NCBI RefSeq assembly: GCF_900104135.1
Contig: NZ_FNIV01000005.1
Coordinates: forward strand, 231,486 to 295,485
Length of the DNA stretch: 64,000 nucleotides
Reading direction: 5' to 3'
DNA from: Halomonas shengliensis
GTDB taxonomy: Bacteria > Pseudomonadota > Gammaproteobacteria > Pseudomonadales > Halomonadaceae
Part shown: piece by piece, positions 40,390-49,915 of the stretch
Position numbering within the stretch: the stretch's first letter is position 1
Layout: each line of letters starts with the position of its first letter
Program-made: the position numbers and the translations under genes
Notes under the pieces: model-generated
What the model was told of the DNA's origin: nothing
Database searches by the model: none
Seen by the model: only the letters and a program-made list of their open reading frames with translations

Positions 40390-42762
40390 GTGGACGATTA
40401 CATTCTGTGGTTCGATGAACTGGGCATGGACGATGTCGAGCGTGTCGGGGGCAAGAACGCCTCCCTCGGCGAGATGATCTCCAACCTGGCCGGCGCCGGG
40501 GTCACCGTGCCCGGCGGCTTCGCCACCACCGCCCACGCCTACCGCGAATTCCTCTCCCATGAAGGCCTCAACGAGCGCATCAACCAGGCGCTCGCCACCC
40601 TGGACGTCGACGACGTCGCCGAGCTGGCCCGGGTGGGTGCCCAGATCCGCCAGTGGGTGATCGACACCCCGCTGCCGCCCACCTTCGAGCAGCACCTGCG
40701 CACCGCCTACGACAAGCTCGCCACCCAGCACCCCAACCTCAAGGTGGCGGTGCGCTCCTCGGCCACCGCCGAGGACCTGCCCGACGCCTCCTTCGCCGGC
40801 CAGCAGGAGACCTTCCTCAATATCGAGGGCTTCGACAACATCAAGCGTGCCGTGCATGAGGTGTTCGCCTCGCTGTTCAACGACCGCGCCATCTCCTATC
40901 GCGTGCACCGCGGCTATGCCCACGAGAACGTGGCGCTCTCCGCGGGGGTGCAGAAGATGGTGCGCTCCGAGACCGGCGCCTCCGGTGTCATGTTCACCCT
41001 GGACACCGAGTCCGGCTACCGCGACGCGGTCTTCGTCACCGCCTCCTGGGGCCTCGGCGAGACCGTGGTGCAGGGCGCGGTGAACCCCGACGAGTTCTAT
41101 GTGCACAAGCCGACGCTGGCCGCCGGCCGCCCCGCGGTGCTTCGCCGCAACCTGGGCTCCAAGCTGATCAAGATGGTCTACGGCCAGGAGGCCAGCGCCG
41201 GCAAGTCGGTGGAGACCGTCGACGTGCCGCTCAAGGAACGTGGCCGCTTCTGCATCGACGACGCCCAGGTGATGGCCCTGGCCCGCCAGGCGGTGACCAT
41301 CGAGGAGCACTACGGCCGGCCCATGGACATCGAGTGGGCCCTGGATGGCGACGACGGCGCGCTCTACATCGTCCAGGCGCGTCCCGAGACCGTGGTCTCC
41401 CAGCAGGAGGGCGGCAAGCTCGAGCGCTTCCAGCTCAAGGAGAAGGGCCGCAACCTGGTCAGCGGGCGCGCCATCGGCCAGCGCATCGGACGTGGCGCGG
41501 TCAAGGTGGTGGCCTCCCCGGACGACATGGAGAAGGTCAATGCCGGCGACGTGCTGGTCACCGACATGACCGATCCCGACTGGGAGCCGATCATGAAGCG
41601 CGCCTCGGCGATCGTCACCAACCGCGGCGGGCGCACCTGCCACGCGGCGATCATCGCCCGCGAGCTTGGCATCCCGGCGGTGGTGGGCTGCGGCGACGCC
41701 ACCGAGGTGCTGGCCGACGGTCGCGACGTCACCGTCTCCTGCGCCGAGGGCGACACCGGCCACGTCTACGAGGGGCTGCTGGAGTTCGACCGTACCGTGA
41801 CCAGCGTCGACGCCATGCCCGAGATCCCCTTCAAGATCATGATGAACGTCGGCAACCCCGACCGTGCCTTCGGCTTCGCCGGGCTGCCCAACGCCGGCGT
41901 CGGCCTGGCGCGCCTGGAGTTCATCATCAACCGCATGATCGGCGTGCACCCCAAGGCGCTGCTCGAGTACGACACCCTGCCCGAGGAGCTGCAGCAGACC
42001 ATCGACCTACGCACCGCCGGCTACCCGAGCCCGGTGGAGTTCTACGTCGACAAGCTGGTGGAGGGCATCTCCACCCTGGCCGCGGCCTTCTACCCCGAGC
42101 GGGTGATCGTGCGCCTCTCGGACTTCAAGTCCAACGAGTACGAGAACCTGATTGGCGGTAAGCTCTACGAGCCCGGCGAAGAGAACCCCATGCTCGGCTT
42201 CCGTGGCGCCTCGCGCTACATCTCCGATGCCTTCCGCGCCTGCTTCGAGCTGGAGTGCCGGGCGCTCAAGCGGGTGCGCGAGGAGATGGGCCTGGACAAC
42301 GTCGAGATCATGGTGCCCTTCGTGCGCACCACCGAGGAGGCCCGCGAGGTGGTCGACTTGCTGACCGCCAACGGCCTGAAGCGTGGCGACAACGGCCTCA
42401 AGGTAATCATGATGTGCGAGCTGCCGGCCAACGCCCTGCTCGCCGAGGAGTTCCTGGAGCACTTCGACGGCTTCTCCATCGGCTCCAACGACCTCACCCA
42501 GCTCACCCTGGGGCTGGACCGCGACTCCGGTATCGTCGCCCACCTCTTCGACGAGCGGAACCCGGCGGTGAAGAAGCTGCTGGCCATGGCCATCCAGGCC
42601 TGCAAGGCCCAGGGCAAGTACATCGGCATCTGTGGCCAGGGTCCCTCGGATCACCCGGACCTCGCCAAGTGGCTGATGGAGCAGGGCATCGACTCGGTCT
42701 CCCTCAACCCGGACGCGGTGCTCGAGACCTGGTTCATGCTGGCCGGGGAAACCTTGGGTTAA
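40390..42762 (+). CDS. ppsA: Phosphoenolpyruvate synthase
   Basis: PpsA makes PEP from pyruvate and ATP for gluconeogenesis. I choose GTG 40390 (GGGGGT before it), giving 790 residues starting with [15 protein letters not shown], which matches the family. An ATG at 40345 would add 15 poorly conserved residues. Domains in order: ATP-grasp-like binding (about 1-340), phosphohistidine domain with [15 protein letters not shown] (about 413-427), and the PEP-binding barrel with [15 protein letters not shown] and [14 protein letters not shown]. Copy 4 of the dispersed element begins 6 nt after the stop, followed by a strong terminator, so the element is probably in the ppsA 3' UTR. Confidence 0.97.
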   Translation: MDDYILWFDELGMDDVERVGGKNASLGEMISNLAGAGVTVPGGFATTAHAYREFLSHEGLNERINQALATLDVDDVAELARVGAQIRQWVIDTPLPPTFEQHLRTAYDKLATQHPNLKVAVRSSATAEDLPDASFAGQQETFLNIEGFDNIKRAVHEVFASLFNDRAISYRVHRGYAHENVALSAGVQKMVRSETGASGVMFTLDTESGYRDAVFVTASWGLGETVVQGAVNPDEFYVHKPTLAAGRPAVLRRNLGSKLIKMVYGQEASAGKSVETVDVPLKERGRFCIDDAQVMALARQAVTIEEHYGRPMDIEWALDGDDGALYIVQARPETVVSQQEGGKLERFQLKEKGRNLVSGRAIGQRIGRGAVKVVASPDDMEKVNAGDVLVTDMTDPDWEPIMKRASAIVTNRGGRTCHAAIIARELGIPAVVGCGDATEVLADGRDVTVSCAEGDTGHVYEGLLEFDRTVTSVDAMPEIPFKIMMNVGNPDRAFGFAGLPNAGVGLARLEFIINRMIGVHPKALLEYDTLPEELQQTIDLRTAGYPSPVEFYVDKLVEGISTLAAAFYPERVIVRLSDFKSNEYENLIGGKLYEPGEENPMLGFRGASRYISDAFRACFELECRALKRVREEMGLDNVEIMVPFVRTTEEAREVVDLLTANGLKRGDNGLKVIMMCELPANALLAEEFLEHFDGFSIGSNDLTQLTLGLDRDSGIVAHLFDERNPAVKKLLAMAIQACKAQGKYIGICGQGPSDHPDLAKWLMEQGIDSVSLNPDAVLETWFMLAGETLG

Positions 42763-42768
42763 ATGCGA

Positions 42769-42877
42769 GGAGCGTTGGGGACAAGCCGTAGAGGAGGTCT
42801 ACGCCAGGGATGGTGTCGGTAGCGCCCAGGGAGGGGTTCACAGCGCCTCCTCGGAGGCTTGTCGCCAGGTAAGCTCC
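42769..42877 (+). repeat. Dispersed 110-nt structured element, copy 4 (after ppsA, before ggt)
   Basis: P1 is GGAGC 42769-42773 with GCTCC 42873-42877. P2 has TTGG 42775-42778 with 42865-42868, a G-G mismatch, then GACAAGCC 42780-42787 with 42856-42863. P3 is GAGGAGG 42791-42797 with 42846-42852. P4 is ACGCC/GGTGT with a G-T pair and loop AGGGAT (42806-42811). P5 is CCC/GGG with loop AGGGAG (42828-42833), a triple compensated change relative to TAC/GTA. It starts 6 nt after the ppsA stop and ends 23 nt before a terminator. Confidence 0.85.
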
Positions 42878-42900
42878 GAGTTGATGATCGATAGGTCAAT

Positions 42901-42938
42901 GACGCCCGGTCGACCCCCGTCGACCGGGCGTCTTTCGT
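42901..42938 (+). terminator. Strong terminator between the element and ggt
   Basis: A perfect 14-bp stem, 42901-42914 with 42919-42932, loop CCCC, is followed by TTTCGT. It would end ppsA-element transcripts before ggt. ggt then needs its own promoter in 42939-42991, or read-through. Confidence 0.85.
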
Positions 42939-42991
42939 CTATGCTGAGAGGCTCACGGCCTGGCCTACCCACCACGACAAGGAACCTGTCC

Positions 42992-44827
42992 ATGATGCTG
43001 CCCGCCACGCGTCCCCGTCGCCGCCTGCTGGCGCCGCTTGCCGCCGCCCTGCTGCTCGGCCTGCCCCTGGCCGCCCAGGCGGATACCGCCTTCACCTACG
43101 ATATTCCCGCCATCGCCCCCGAGGTGTCGTCGGAGAGCGAGGAGAAGCCCGGCTGGGCCACCGAGCGCTTCGCCGTGGCCGCCGCCAATCCCCTGGCCAC
43201 CGATGCCGGCTACCAGGTGCTCAAGGCCGGGGGCAGCGCCATCGACGCCGCCATCGCCGTGCAGATGGTGCTCAACCTGGTGGAGCCGCAGTCCAGCGGC
43301 ATCGGCGGCGGCGCCTTCCTGGTCCACTTCGACGGCGAGGAGGTGGTCACCTTCGACGGCCGCGAGGCCGCCCCGGGCGCCGTCGATGGCAGCTTGTTCC
43401 TCGACGAGCAGGGCGAGCCCCTGGGATTCCTAGACGCCGCCGCCAGCGGCCTCTCGGTGGGGGTACCCGGCACCCTGCGCATGCTCGAGATGGCGCATAA
43501 CCAGCACGGCGTGCTGCCCTGGGCCGAGCTCTTCGCGCCGGCGATCCGGCTGGCCGAGGAGGGCTTCGCGGTGAGCCCGCGCCTGGCCGAGAGCCTCGCC
43601 GGCGAGGAGCGCCTGCGCGACGATCCCCAGGCCGGCCCCTTCTACTATCCCGACGGCGAGCCCCTCGCCGCCGGCACGACCCTGCGCAACCCGGCGCTGG
43701 CCGAAATCCTGCGCCGGGTGGCCGAGGAGGGCAGCTCGGCGCTGCACACCGGGGCCATCGCCCACGACCTGGTGCTGCGGGTCCAGGGCCACGCCGAGCG
43801 CCCCGGGACGCTCTCCCGGGAGGACCTGGCCGGCTACGAGGCCAAGCAGCGCGCGCCGCTCTGCACTCCCTGGCAGGCCTATGTGGTGTGCGGCTTCCCG
43901 CCGCCCTCCTCGGGGCACCTCACCGTGATGCAGATCCTCGGCATCCTCGAGGCGCTGCCGGCGGTGGAGGAGCCGCTGGTCGACGGGGTACCGAGCGAGG
44001 CGTGGCTGCACCCCTTCCTCGAGGCCTCGCGGCTGGCCTTCGCCGACCGTGGCCGCTACATCGGCGACCCGGCCTTCGTCGATGCCCCCGGCGGCGACTG
44101 GTCGAGCATGCTCGCCCCCGACTACCTCGTCGGGCGGGCCGCGCTGATCGGCGAGCAGAGCCTGGGCAGCGGCGGTGCCGAGCCCGGCAACCCGGGTGAG
44201 CTCGCCACTGCCTGGGGGCAGCATCCCCGGCAGCCGGAGTACGGCACCAGCCATATCAGCATCGTCGACGAGCAGGGCAATGCCCTGGCCATGACCACCA
44301 CCATCGAGCAGGCCTTCGGCTCGCGGATCATGGCCGACGGCGGCACCGGCCTGCCCGGCGGCTACCTGCTCAACAACGAGCTCACCGACTTCTCCTTCAT
44401 CCCCGAGGACGACGAGGGGCGGCCCATCGCCAATCGCGTCGAGCCCGGCAAGCGGCCGCGCTCCAGCATGAGCCCGACCCTGGTCTTCGCCCGTGACGGC
44501 GAGGCGCGCGGTGATCTCGTGGCGAGCCTGGGCTCCCCCGGCGGCGCGGCGATCATCCACTACACGGCCAAGTCGCTGGTGGCGATGCTCGACTGGGGGC
44601 TGGATGCCCAGGAGGCGCTGGACCTGCCCCACGCCATCACCCTGGGCGGGCCGGCCTACCTGGAGCAGGGGCGCTTCCCGGCCGCCACCCTCGAGGGCCT
44701 GGCCGCGCGTGGCCACGAGGTCAGCGAGCGCGAGCTGGTCAGCGGCCTGCAGGCCATCCAGGTGGTGGGCGAGGGCTTCTTCGGCGGTGCCGACCCGCGC
44801 CGCGAAGGGGTGGTGATGGGGGAGTGA
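42992..44827 (+). CDS. ggt: Gamma-glutamyltransferase (gamma-glutamyltranspeptidase)
   Basis: Ggt is a periplasmic Ntn-hydrolase that cleaves glutathione and other gamma-glutamyl compounds. The 611-residue precursor has a basic N-terminus and signal peptide ending near AAQA (about residue 28). It self-cleaves before the catalytic threonine in EYGTSHISIVDEQG (about residue 422). The glycine-rich DGGTGLPGGYLLNNEL and the substrate motif GKRPRSSMSP follow in the small subunit. ATG 42992 is followed by another ATG; either may be used. A terminator and element copy 4 separate it from ppsA. Confidence 0.95.
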   Translation: MMLPATRPRRRLLAPLAAALLLGLPLAAQADTAFTYDIPAIAPEVSSESEEKPGWATERFAVAAANPLATDAGYQVLKAGGSAIDAAIAVQMVLNLVEPQSSGIGGGAFLVHFDGEEVVTFDGREAAPGAVDGSLFLDEQGEPLGFLDAAASGLSVGVPGTLRMLEMAHNQHGVLPWAELFAPAIRLAEEGFAVSPRLAESLAGEERLRDDPQAGPFYYPDGEPLAAGTTLRNPALAEILRRVAEEGSSALHTGAIAHDLVLRVQGHAERPGTLSREDLAGYEAKQRAPLCTPWQAYVVCGFPPPSSGHLTVMQILGILEALPAVEEPLVDGVPSEAWLHPFLEASRLAFADRGRYIGDPAFVDAPGGDWSSMLAPDYLVGRAALIGEQSLGSGGAEPGNPGELATAWGQHPRQPEYGTSHISIVDEQGNALAMTTTIEQAFGSRIMADGGTGLPGGYLLNNELTDFSFIPEDDEGRPIANRVEPGKRPRSSMSPTLVFARDGEARGDLVASLGSPGGAAIIHYTAKSLVAMLDWGLDAQEALDLPHAITLGGPAYLEQGRFPAATLEGLAARGHEVSERELVSGLQAIQVVGEGFFGGADPRREGVVMGE

Positions 44828-44869
44828 GTCCAGCGGGAGGCGCCGGGTCGTGCGGTGCTCGCCCGACGC

Positions 44870-46753
44870 CTACTGCCGGAGCCAGTTGCGCAGCTTGACC
44901 AGCAGCAGGGCGCCGTCGCCGAGCTCACGACGCTCGGCGATCAGCTCGGCCAGGCGTGCGGGGTGGTCGGTGATGATGGCGTCCACCCCCAGGTCGATCA
45001 GCTGCGACATCCGTGCACGGTCGTTGATGGTCCAGGCGTGGAGCTCGTAGCCGTAGCGGCTCGCCAGGGCGATCTCTCGCTCGTCGATGCGGTTGTGGCG
45101 CAGCCCCAGGGCATCGAGCCCGCGGCGGTCGAGGGTGCCGGGCAGCACCAGCTGGGCCAGCAGGGTGAGGCGCAGCTCGGGATAGTGCTCGCGGATGCGG
45201 CGCGAGAGGGGCGGTGAGACGGTGGCCACCCGGGTCTCGGCGATCACATCCGGGTCGCCGCAGGCGCGCACCTCGCGATCCACCACCGCCCCGGCCAGGC
45301 AGGCGAGGCGCTCGGCCCGTTCCGCCTCGAGCGCCGCGACCACCGCCTCCACCAGCGCCATCTCCCGGCCCGGGTCGGTCTTGAGGTCGATCATCAGGGT
45401 GCTGCGCCCGCGCACCGCTGCCAGCGCCTCGTCGAGCCCGGGGATGCGCTCGCCCACATAGGCGTCGCCGAACCAGCTGCCCACGTCGAAGGCCTCCAGC
45501 TCGGCCCGGCTCAGCTCCCCCAGCCGGCGCGGGTCGCCGGTCAGGCGCTGCAAGGTGCGGTCGTGGTAGAGCACCACCCGGTCGTCGGCGGTGAGGCGCA
45601 CGTCGAGTTCCACGACGTCGGCGCCCTGGTCCAGGGCGCGGTGGATCGCCGGCAGGGTGTTCTCCGGGGCCTCGAGGGAACTGCCGCGATGGGCGATCAC
45701 GCTTACCTGGTCGCGCAGCTCGAAGCTGTTGACGATCAGCCACGCCTGCCACAGTGCGAACAGCACCACACCGAGCTCCAGCCCCCAGGCCAGGCCCCCC
45801 GGGTGGGCGCCGGGAGGTGGCGGGGCCGGGCGCGGCTCGCGATGGGCCAGGCGCAGGGTGAGGCAGGCGGAGAGCAGGGCGTTGGCGGCGATGCCCACGA
45901 AGGTGATGGCCAGGGTCACCAGCACATAGGCGGTGAGGTAGGCCAGGGTGGCCGGCACCAGCACGGCGTTGCGCTCCGGCAGCCACCACAGCAGCGGCGT
46001 GAAGAGACGGTCGAAGAGCAGGGTGGCCAGCACCGGCAGCAGCACGATCACCCCTAGCAGGGCCAGGGCGGCCACGGCGATGGGGCGGCGGTTGCCGCGG
46101 GTGAGGTCGCGGCTTCGCGAAAGCGCCCGGCGGGGCGAAAGCGTCTCCAGGGCCACCAGCGGCAGCGCCAGGATCCAGCGCACGTAGAGGCCGGCGGCGA
46201 TCCAGGCCCAGGCCAGCACCAGCGGCAGCGCCAGGGCCAGGAACTGCCAGAGTGCCGGCGGGCGCACGCGCTGCACATAGTAGGGGTCGAGGTGGCCGAG
46301 CAGCGCCCCATGGAGCCACACCAGCCCCAGCGCCAGGGGCGCGAGGAGCAGCAGGTGGGTGCCGACCTGGATCACCACCAGCCCCGCCAGGGAGGGCAGG
46401 CGGTGCAGGGTCCACCACAGCGCCTCGAAGGCCAGGCGCAGGTGGTTGTCCCGCGGCCGCGCCGCCACCAGGATCATGCCGGCCTGCTGCAGGTAGAGCA
46501 CCAGGAAGGTAAGCCCGATGGCGGCCAGCAGCCACAGCACCCCGCCCGGCGTCAGCAGCAGGTCGAGGAGCTCGGCGTTGCTGATCACGGTGCGCCCGAA
46601 GCGCCCGACCAGGGCGGCCAGGCTCCAGGCCGCCGCCGGCAGCAGCAGGCTCGAGGCCAGCAGGGTGAAGAAGAGGTGGTAGGCGACCAGCGGGCGCAGG
46701 TGCTCGCGCAGGGTGCGCAGGACGTCCCGGCTCAGTCGCGAGAGGGCCAGCAT
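44870..46753 (-). CDS. Glycerophosphodiester phosphodiesterase with membrane domain
   Basis: The protein (about 627 residues from ATG 46753) has an N-terminal domain with six or more membrane helices (about 15-330), of the kind found in membrane GDPDs of Bacillus and others. A C-terminal GDPD TIM barrel follows (about 360-620), with VIAHRGSSLEAPENTL, VELDVRLTADD and YHDRTLQRLTG, the catalytic and metal-binding residues. It probably hydrolyses glycerophosphodiesters or lipid headgroups at the membrane. A TTG at 46783 would add ten residues. rraA lies upstream on the same strand. Confidence 0.88.
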   Translation of the reverse strand: MLALSRLSRDVLRTLREHLRPLVAYHLFFTLLASSLLLPAAAWSLAALVGRFGRTVISNAELLDLLLTPGGVLWLLAAIGLTFLVLYLQQAGMILVAARPRDNHLRLAFEALWWTLHRLPSLAGLVVIQVGTHLLLLAPLALGLVWLHGALLGHLDPYYVQRVRPPALWQFLALALPLVLAWAWIAAGLYVRWILALPLVALETLSPRRALSRSRDLTRGNRRPIAVAALALLGVIVLLPVLATLLFDRLFTPLLWWLPERNAVLVPATLAYLTAYVLVTLAITFVGIAANALLSACLTLRLAHREPRPAPPPPGAHPGGLAWGLELGVVLFALWQAWLIVNSFELRDQVSVIAHRGSSLEAPENTLPAIHRALDQGADVVELDVRLTADDRVVLYHDRTLQRLTGDPRRLGELSRAELEAFDVGSWFGDAYVGERIPGLDEALAAVRGRSTLMIDLKTDPGREMALVEAVVAALEAERAERLACLAGAVVDREVRACGDPDVIAETRVATVSPPLSRRIREHYPELRLTLLAQLVLPGTLDRRGLDALGLRHNRIDEREIALASRYGYELHAWTINDRARMSQLIDLGVDAIITDHPARLAELIAERRELGDGALLLVKLRNWLRQ

Positions 46754-46852
46754 GGCGGGCTCGAGGTGGCTAGCATGAGCCAAGGGTGACAGCCGCCGCC
46801 CTGTGTCGGCAAGAGGGCCGGCAAGCGCGACGGCAAGGGGCGCTGGGGCGGC

Positions 46853-47341
46853 TCAGCCCTCCAGCGGCAGGCGCGCCTCGGCCACCAGGATGCCGTTGTT
46901 GTCGGCGTAGAGCCACTCGCCGGGGGAGAGCGTCACCCCGGCGAAGGTGACCGGGATATCGCGCTGCCCCTCGCCGCGCTTCTGGCTCTTGCGCGGGTGG
47001 GCGCCCAGCGCCTGGATGCCGAGGTCGGTCTCGGCCAGCTCGTCGACGTCGCGCACGCAGCCATACATCACCACCCCGCTCCAGCCGTTGCCGGCGGCCT
47101 GGGCGGCGAGCATGTCGCCGAGCATGGCGCAGCGGGTCGAGCCGCCGCCATCGACCACCAGCACGGCGCCGTCGCCGGGCTCGGCCACCGCCTGCTTGAC
47201 CAGGGAGTTGTCCTCGAAGCACTTCACGGTGCGGATCGGCCCGCAGAAGGCCTCGCGGCCGCCGAGGTTGACGAACAGCGGGTCGAGGATGCGCACCTCG
47301 GGGTGGGCGTCGCAGATGTCCGGGGTGATGATCTGGCTCAT
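46853..47341 (-). CDS. rraA: Ribonuclease E activity regulator / RraA-like aldolase
   Basis: The 162-residue protein is a full-length Rra[17 protein letters not shown] and [13 protein letters not shown] are the family core. In E. coli RraA binds RNase E and restrains mRNA decay; homologues also act as 4-hydroxy-4-methyl-2-oxoglutarate aldolases, and the G-x20-R-D-x2-E/D metal site is present here (RDVDEL), so either role is possible. ATG 47341 has GAGGAG upstream. Copy 5 of the dispersed element lies in its leader on the same strand, 107 nt before the start. Confidence 0.92.
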   Translation of the reverse strand: MSQIITPDICDAHPEVRILDPLFVNLGGREAFCGPIRTVKCFEDNSLVKQAVAEPGDGAVLVVDGGGSTRCAMLGDMLAAQAAGNGWSGVVMYGCVRDVDELAETDLGIQALGAHPRKSQKRGEGQRDIPVTFAGVTLSPGEWLYADNNGILVAEARLPLEG

Positions 47342-47448
47342 GGCAGGGCTCCTCGCCGGATGAATGTCGCCCGATGATGCCATAGCCCGGGCCCCCTCGG
47401 CAGTTGACCGAAAGGTGCAGGCAGGGCTATTTCATGGAACCACCGCTC

Positions 47449-47558
47449 AAGGCTATCCCGGCGACAGGCCTTCGAGGGGGCGCTGTGAACCCCTCCCTGG
47501 GCGCTACCGATGCCATCCCTGGCATAGGACCCCCTCTACGACCTGTCCCCGGCGCCTT
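47449..47558 (-). repeat. Dispersed 110-nt structured element, copy 5 (rraA leader)
   Basis: Read on the minus strand. P1 is AAGGC (47558-47554) with GCCTT (47453-47449). P2 has CCGG, a G-G mismatch, then GACAGGTC with GGCCTGTC (one T-G pair). P3 is GAGGGGG (47536-47530) with CCCCCTC (47480-47474), a compensated A-to-G change seen only here. P4 is ATGCC/GGCAT with loop AGGGAT. P5 is CCC/GGG with loop AGGGAG. Direct repeats GTGCAGGCAGG at 47415-47425 and 47596-47606 bracket it, with GGGCTAT/ATAGCCC (47424-47430, 47585-47591) just inside. The rest of the 355-nt rraA to DUF523 gap holds no gene. Confidence 0.85.
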
Positions 47559-47696
47559 TCGCTAAGGCTCGATGGATAACTGCGATAGCCCCTAAGTGCA
47601 GGCAGGATGCCAGGGGGAGGGCAACCCGGCACGGCTATGCCACAATGGCGGCGGCATGGACCCCGGCATCCGGGGAGACGAGGAGGAGAGCAGCAG

Positions 47697-48668
47697 ATGG
47701 GGGAGCGGGTGACGGACGAGCGGCGGATTCCGGTGGGCATCAGCAGCTGCCTGACGGGAGAGCAGGTACGCTACAACGGCGGGCACAAGCGCTCCCGCTA
47801 CTGCCTCGAGGTGCTCGCCGAGCGCTTCGCCCTGGAGCCCTTCTGTCCCGAGCTCGAGGCCGGCCTGGGAGTGCCCCGCGAGCCGATCCGCCTGGTCGGC
47901 CTCGAGGGCGAGTCGCCCCGGGTGGTGGGCACCCGGGACCTCAGCCTCGACGTCACCGAGCGCCTGGAAGCCGTCAGCCGGGCCTTCATCGAGGACCACC
48001 GCCACCTGCGCGGCTTCATCCTGATGAAGGGCTCGCCCAGCTGCGGCCTGGCGCGGGTCAAGGTCTACCGCCCCGACAACGGCATGCCCAGCCATTCCGG
48101 TGCCGGCGCCTTCGTGCGGGCGCTGCGCCGCCACTTCCCCGAGCTGCCGCTGGAGGAGGAGGCGCGCATGAACGATGCCGTGCTGCGCGAGAACTTCATC
48201 ACCCGGGTCTACGCCTACGACGACTGGAAGCGCCACGTCGAGGCCACTCCCGGCTACCATGCGCTGCTGCAGTTCCACAGCCGCCAGAAGTACCTGCTGA
48301 TGGCCCACCACGTCGAGACCTACCGCGAGCTGGGGCGCTACCTGGCGGAATCGAGCCGGCGCCCGCTGGGCGAGGCCATGGCGCACTACCTGCAGCGCTT
48401 CATGGCCGCCTTGGCGCGCCCCGCCACCCGCAAGACCCACACCAACGCCCTGATGCACGTCTTCGGCTACCTCAAGGAGGCCCTGGACGCCGAGACCAAG
48501 CAGGATCTGCTCACCGCCATCGAGGACTATCGCCTGGGGCATGTGCCCCTGACGGTGCCGATCCGCCTGCTCAACCACTACCTGAAGCGTCACGGCTCCG
48601 ACTATATCCGCGCCCAGACCTACCTCGACCCGCACCCCTACGAGCTGGGGCTGCGCAACGCCATCTGA
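47697..48668 (+). CDS. DUF523-DUF1722 protein (TudS-like plus YbgA-like)
   Basis: The 323-residue protein joins two domains. DUF523 (about 10-155) has three cysteines spaced like those of TudS, a [4Fe-4S] thiouracil desulfidase: Cys18 (SSCLTG), Cys50 (PFCPELE) and Cys116 (SPSCG). DUF1722 (about 185-310, YHALLQFHSRQKYLLMAHH) is the YbgA-type domain of unknown role. Desulfuration of a thiolated base is possible by family, not shown. ATG 47697 has GAGGAGGAG upstream. It is divergent from rraA. A methyltransferase gene follows after 22 nt. Confidence 0.85.
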   Translation: MGERVTDERRIPVGISSCLTGEQVRYNGGHKRSRYCLEVLAERFALEPFCPELEAGLGVPREPIRLVGLEGESPRVVGTRDLSLDVTERLEAVSRAFIEDHRHLRGFILMKGSPSCGLARVKVYRPDNGMPSHSGAGAFVRALRRHFPELPLEEEARMNDAVLRENFITRVYAYDDWKRHVEATPGYHALLQFHSRQKYLLMAHHVETYRELGRYLAESSRRPLGEAMAHYLQRFMAALARPATRKTHTNALMHVFGYLKEALDAETKQDLLTAIEDYRLGHVPLTVPIRLLNHYLKRHGSDYIRAQTYLDPHPYELGLRNAI

Positions 48669-48690
48669 GCCTCTGCGCCTGGAGCCCGAC

Positions 48691-49902
48691 GTGTCCGACT
48701 CCCCGAGCCTCGCCCGGCGCCTGGCGCGCCTCACCGAGCTGCTGGCGCGCCACCAGCCGCTGTGGCGACCCGAGCCCTTCCAGCACCTCGTGCCGCCCTG
48801 GGCCGAGGCCTTCCCCGACCTCCAGGCCGCGCTGCTGGCGCTGGGCGAGGAGCGCCTGGCCCGCCTGCAGGCCGAGCCCTTCGTCGACTCCCCCCTGGCC
48901 GAGTGGCTGCCGGTGGCGGAGCTCGAGGCGCTGTGTGCGTTGCCCGAGCTGGCGCCGCGTCCCGAACCGCTCCCCGAGGCATGGGCCCAGCATGTCGGCG
49001 GTCGCAAGTGGCGCCAGATCGAGGCCTTCCTGCCGCGGGTGCGCCTGGCCCCGGGCCAGGCGGCGCTGGAGTGGTGCGCCGGCAAGGGGCACCTGGCACG
49101 GACCCTGGCCCGCCGCCATGGCGGGGAGGTGCTCGCCCTGGAGTGGGACCCGGCGCTGTGCGCCGCCGGTGAGGCGCTGGCGCAGGCCCAGGGGCTCGCG
49201 GTGCGCCCGGTCCGCCAGGACGTGATGGCCCCGGAGGCGGCGCGCTGGCTCACCCGCGCTACCCACGCCTGTGCATTGCACGCCTGCGGCGACCTGCACC
49301 GCCGCCTGCTGGAGGCGGCCGCCACGGCGGGCAGCGCCGTGACCCTGGCCCCCTGCTGCTACCAGCGCACCGCCGCGGCGGAGTACCGGCCGCTCTCCCG
49401 GGCGGCCGGGGTGCCGATGGCGGAACACGGCCTGGCGCTTTCCCGTGACGACCTCGCCCTGGCGGTGCAGGAGACCGTTACCGCCCCGCGCGGCGTGCGC
49501 CGCCAGCGCCGCCGAGCGGGGGCCTGGCGGCTCGGCTTCGACCGCCTGCAGCGCGAGCTGCGCGGCGTCGACGCCTACCTGCCGGTGCCGAGTCTCGCCT
49601 ACGGGCGCATGCCGGGGTGCTTCGCGGGGTTCTGCCGCTGGGCCGCGGCGCAGAAGGGGCTCTCGCTGCCCGCCGGGCTCGACTGGGCGGCGCTCGAGGC
49701 CGAGGGGTGGCGCCGCCAGGCCGAGGTGGCAAGGCTGGAGGCCCTGCGCCATCTCTTCCGCCGGCCGCTGGAGGTGTGGCTGGCGCTGGATCGTGCCGCC
49801 TTCCTCGCCGAGGCAGGCTACGCCGTGGAGCTCGGCACCTTCTGTCCGCGCGAGCTCACCCCGCGCAACCTGCTGATCCGCGGGCGGCCGGCGTCGTGCT
49901 GA
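48691..49902 (+). CDS. SAM-dependent methyltransferase
   Basis: The 403-residue protein starts at GTG 48691. The central part has a Rossmann methyltransferase signature, ALEWCAGKGHLARTLARRHG (about 127-146), VLALEWDPALC, and a downstream ALHACGDLHRRLLEAA plus LAPCCYQR, a pattern seen in Methyltransf_32-type proteins. The target is not evident; the CCY motif recalls enzymes acting on RNA, but that is weak. It follows the DUF523 gene closely and is probably co-transcribed. It is convergent with the binding protein at 49916. Confidence 0.82.
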   Translation: MSDSPSLARRLARLTELLARHQPLWRPEPFQHLVPPWAEAFPDLQAALLALGEERLARLQAEPFVDSPLAEWLPVAELEALCALPELAPRPEPLPEAWAQHVGGRKWRQIEAFLPRVRLAPGQAALEWCAGKGHLARTLARRHGGEVLALEWDPALCAAGEALAQAQGLAVRPVRQDVMAPEAARWLTRATHACALHACGDLHRRLLEAAATAGSAVTLAPCCYQRTAAAEYRPLSRAAGVPMAEHGLALSRDDLALAVQETVTAPRGVRRQRRRAGAWRLGFDRLQRELRGVDAYLPVPSLAYGRMPGCFAGFCRWAAAQKGLSLPAGLDWAALEAEGWRRQAEVARLEALRHLFRRPLEVWLALDRAAFLAEAGYAVELGTFCPRELTPRNLLIRGRPASC

Positions 49903-49915
49903 GGCGGCTGGCGGT

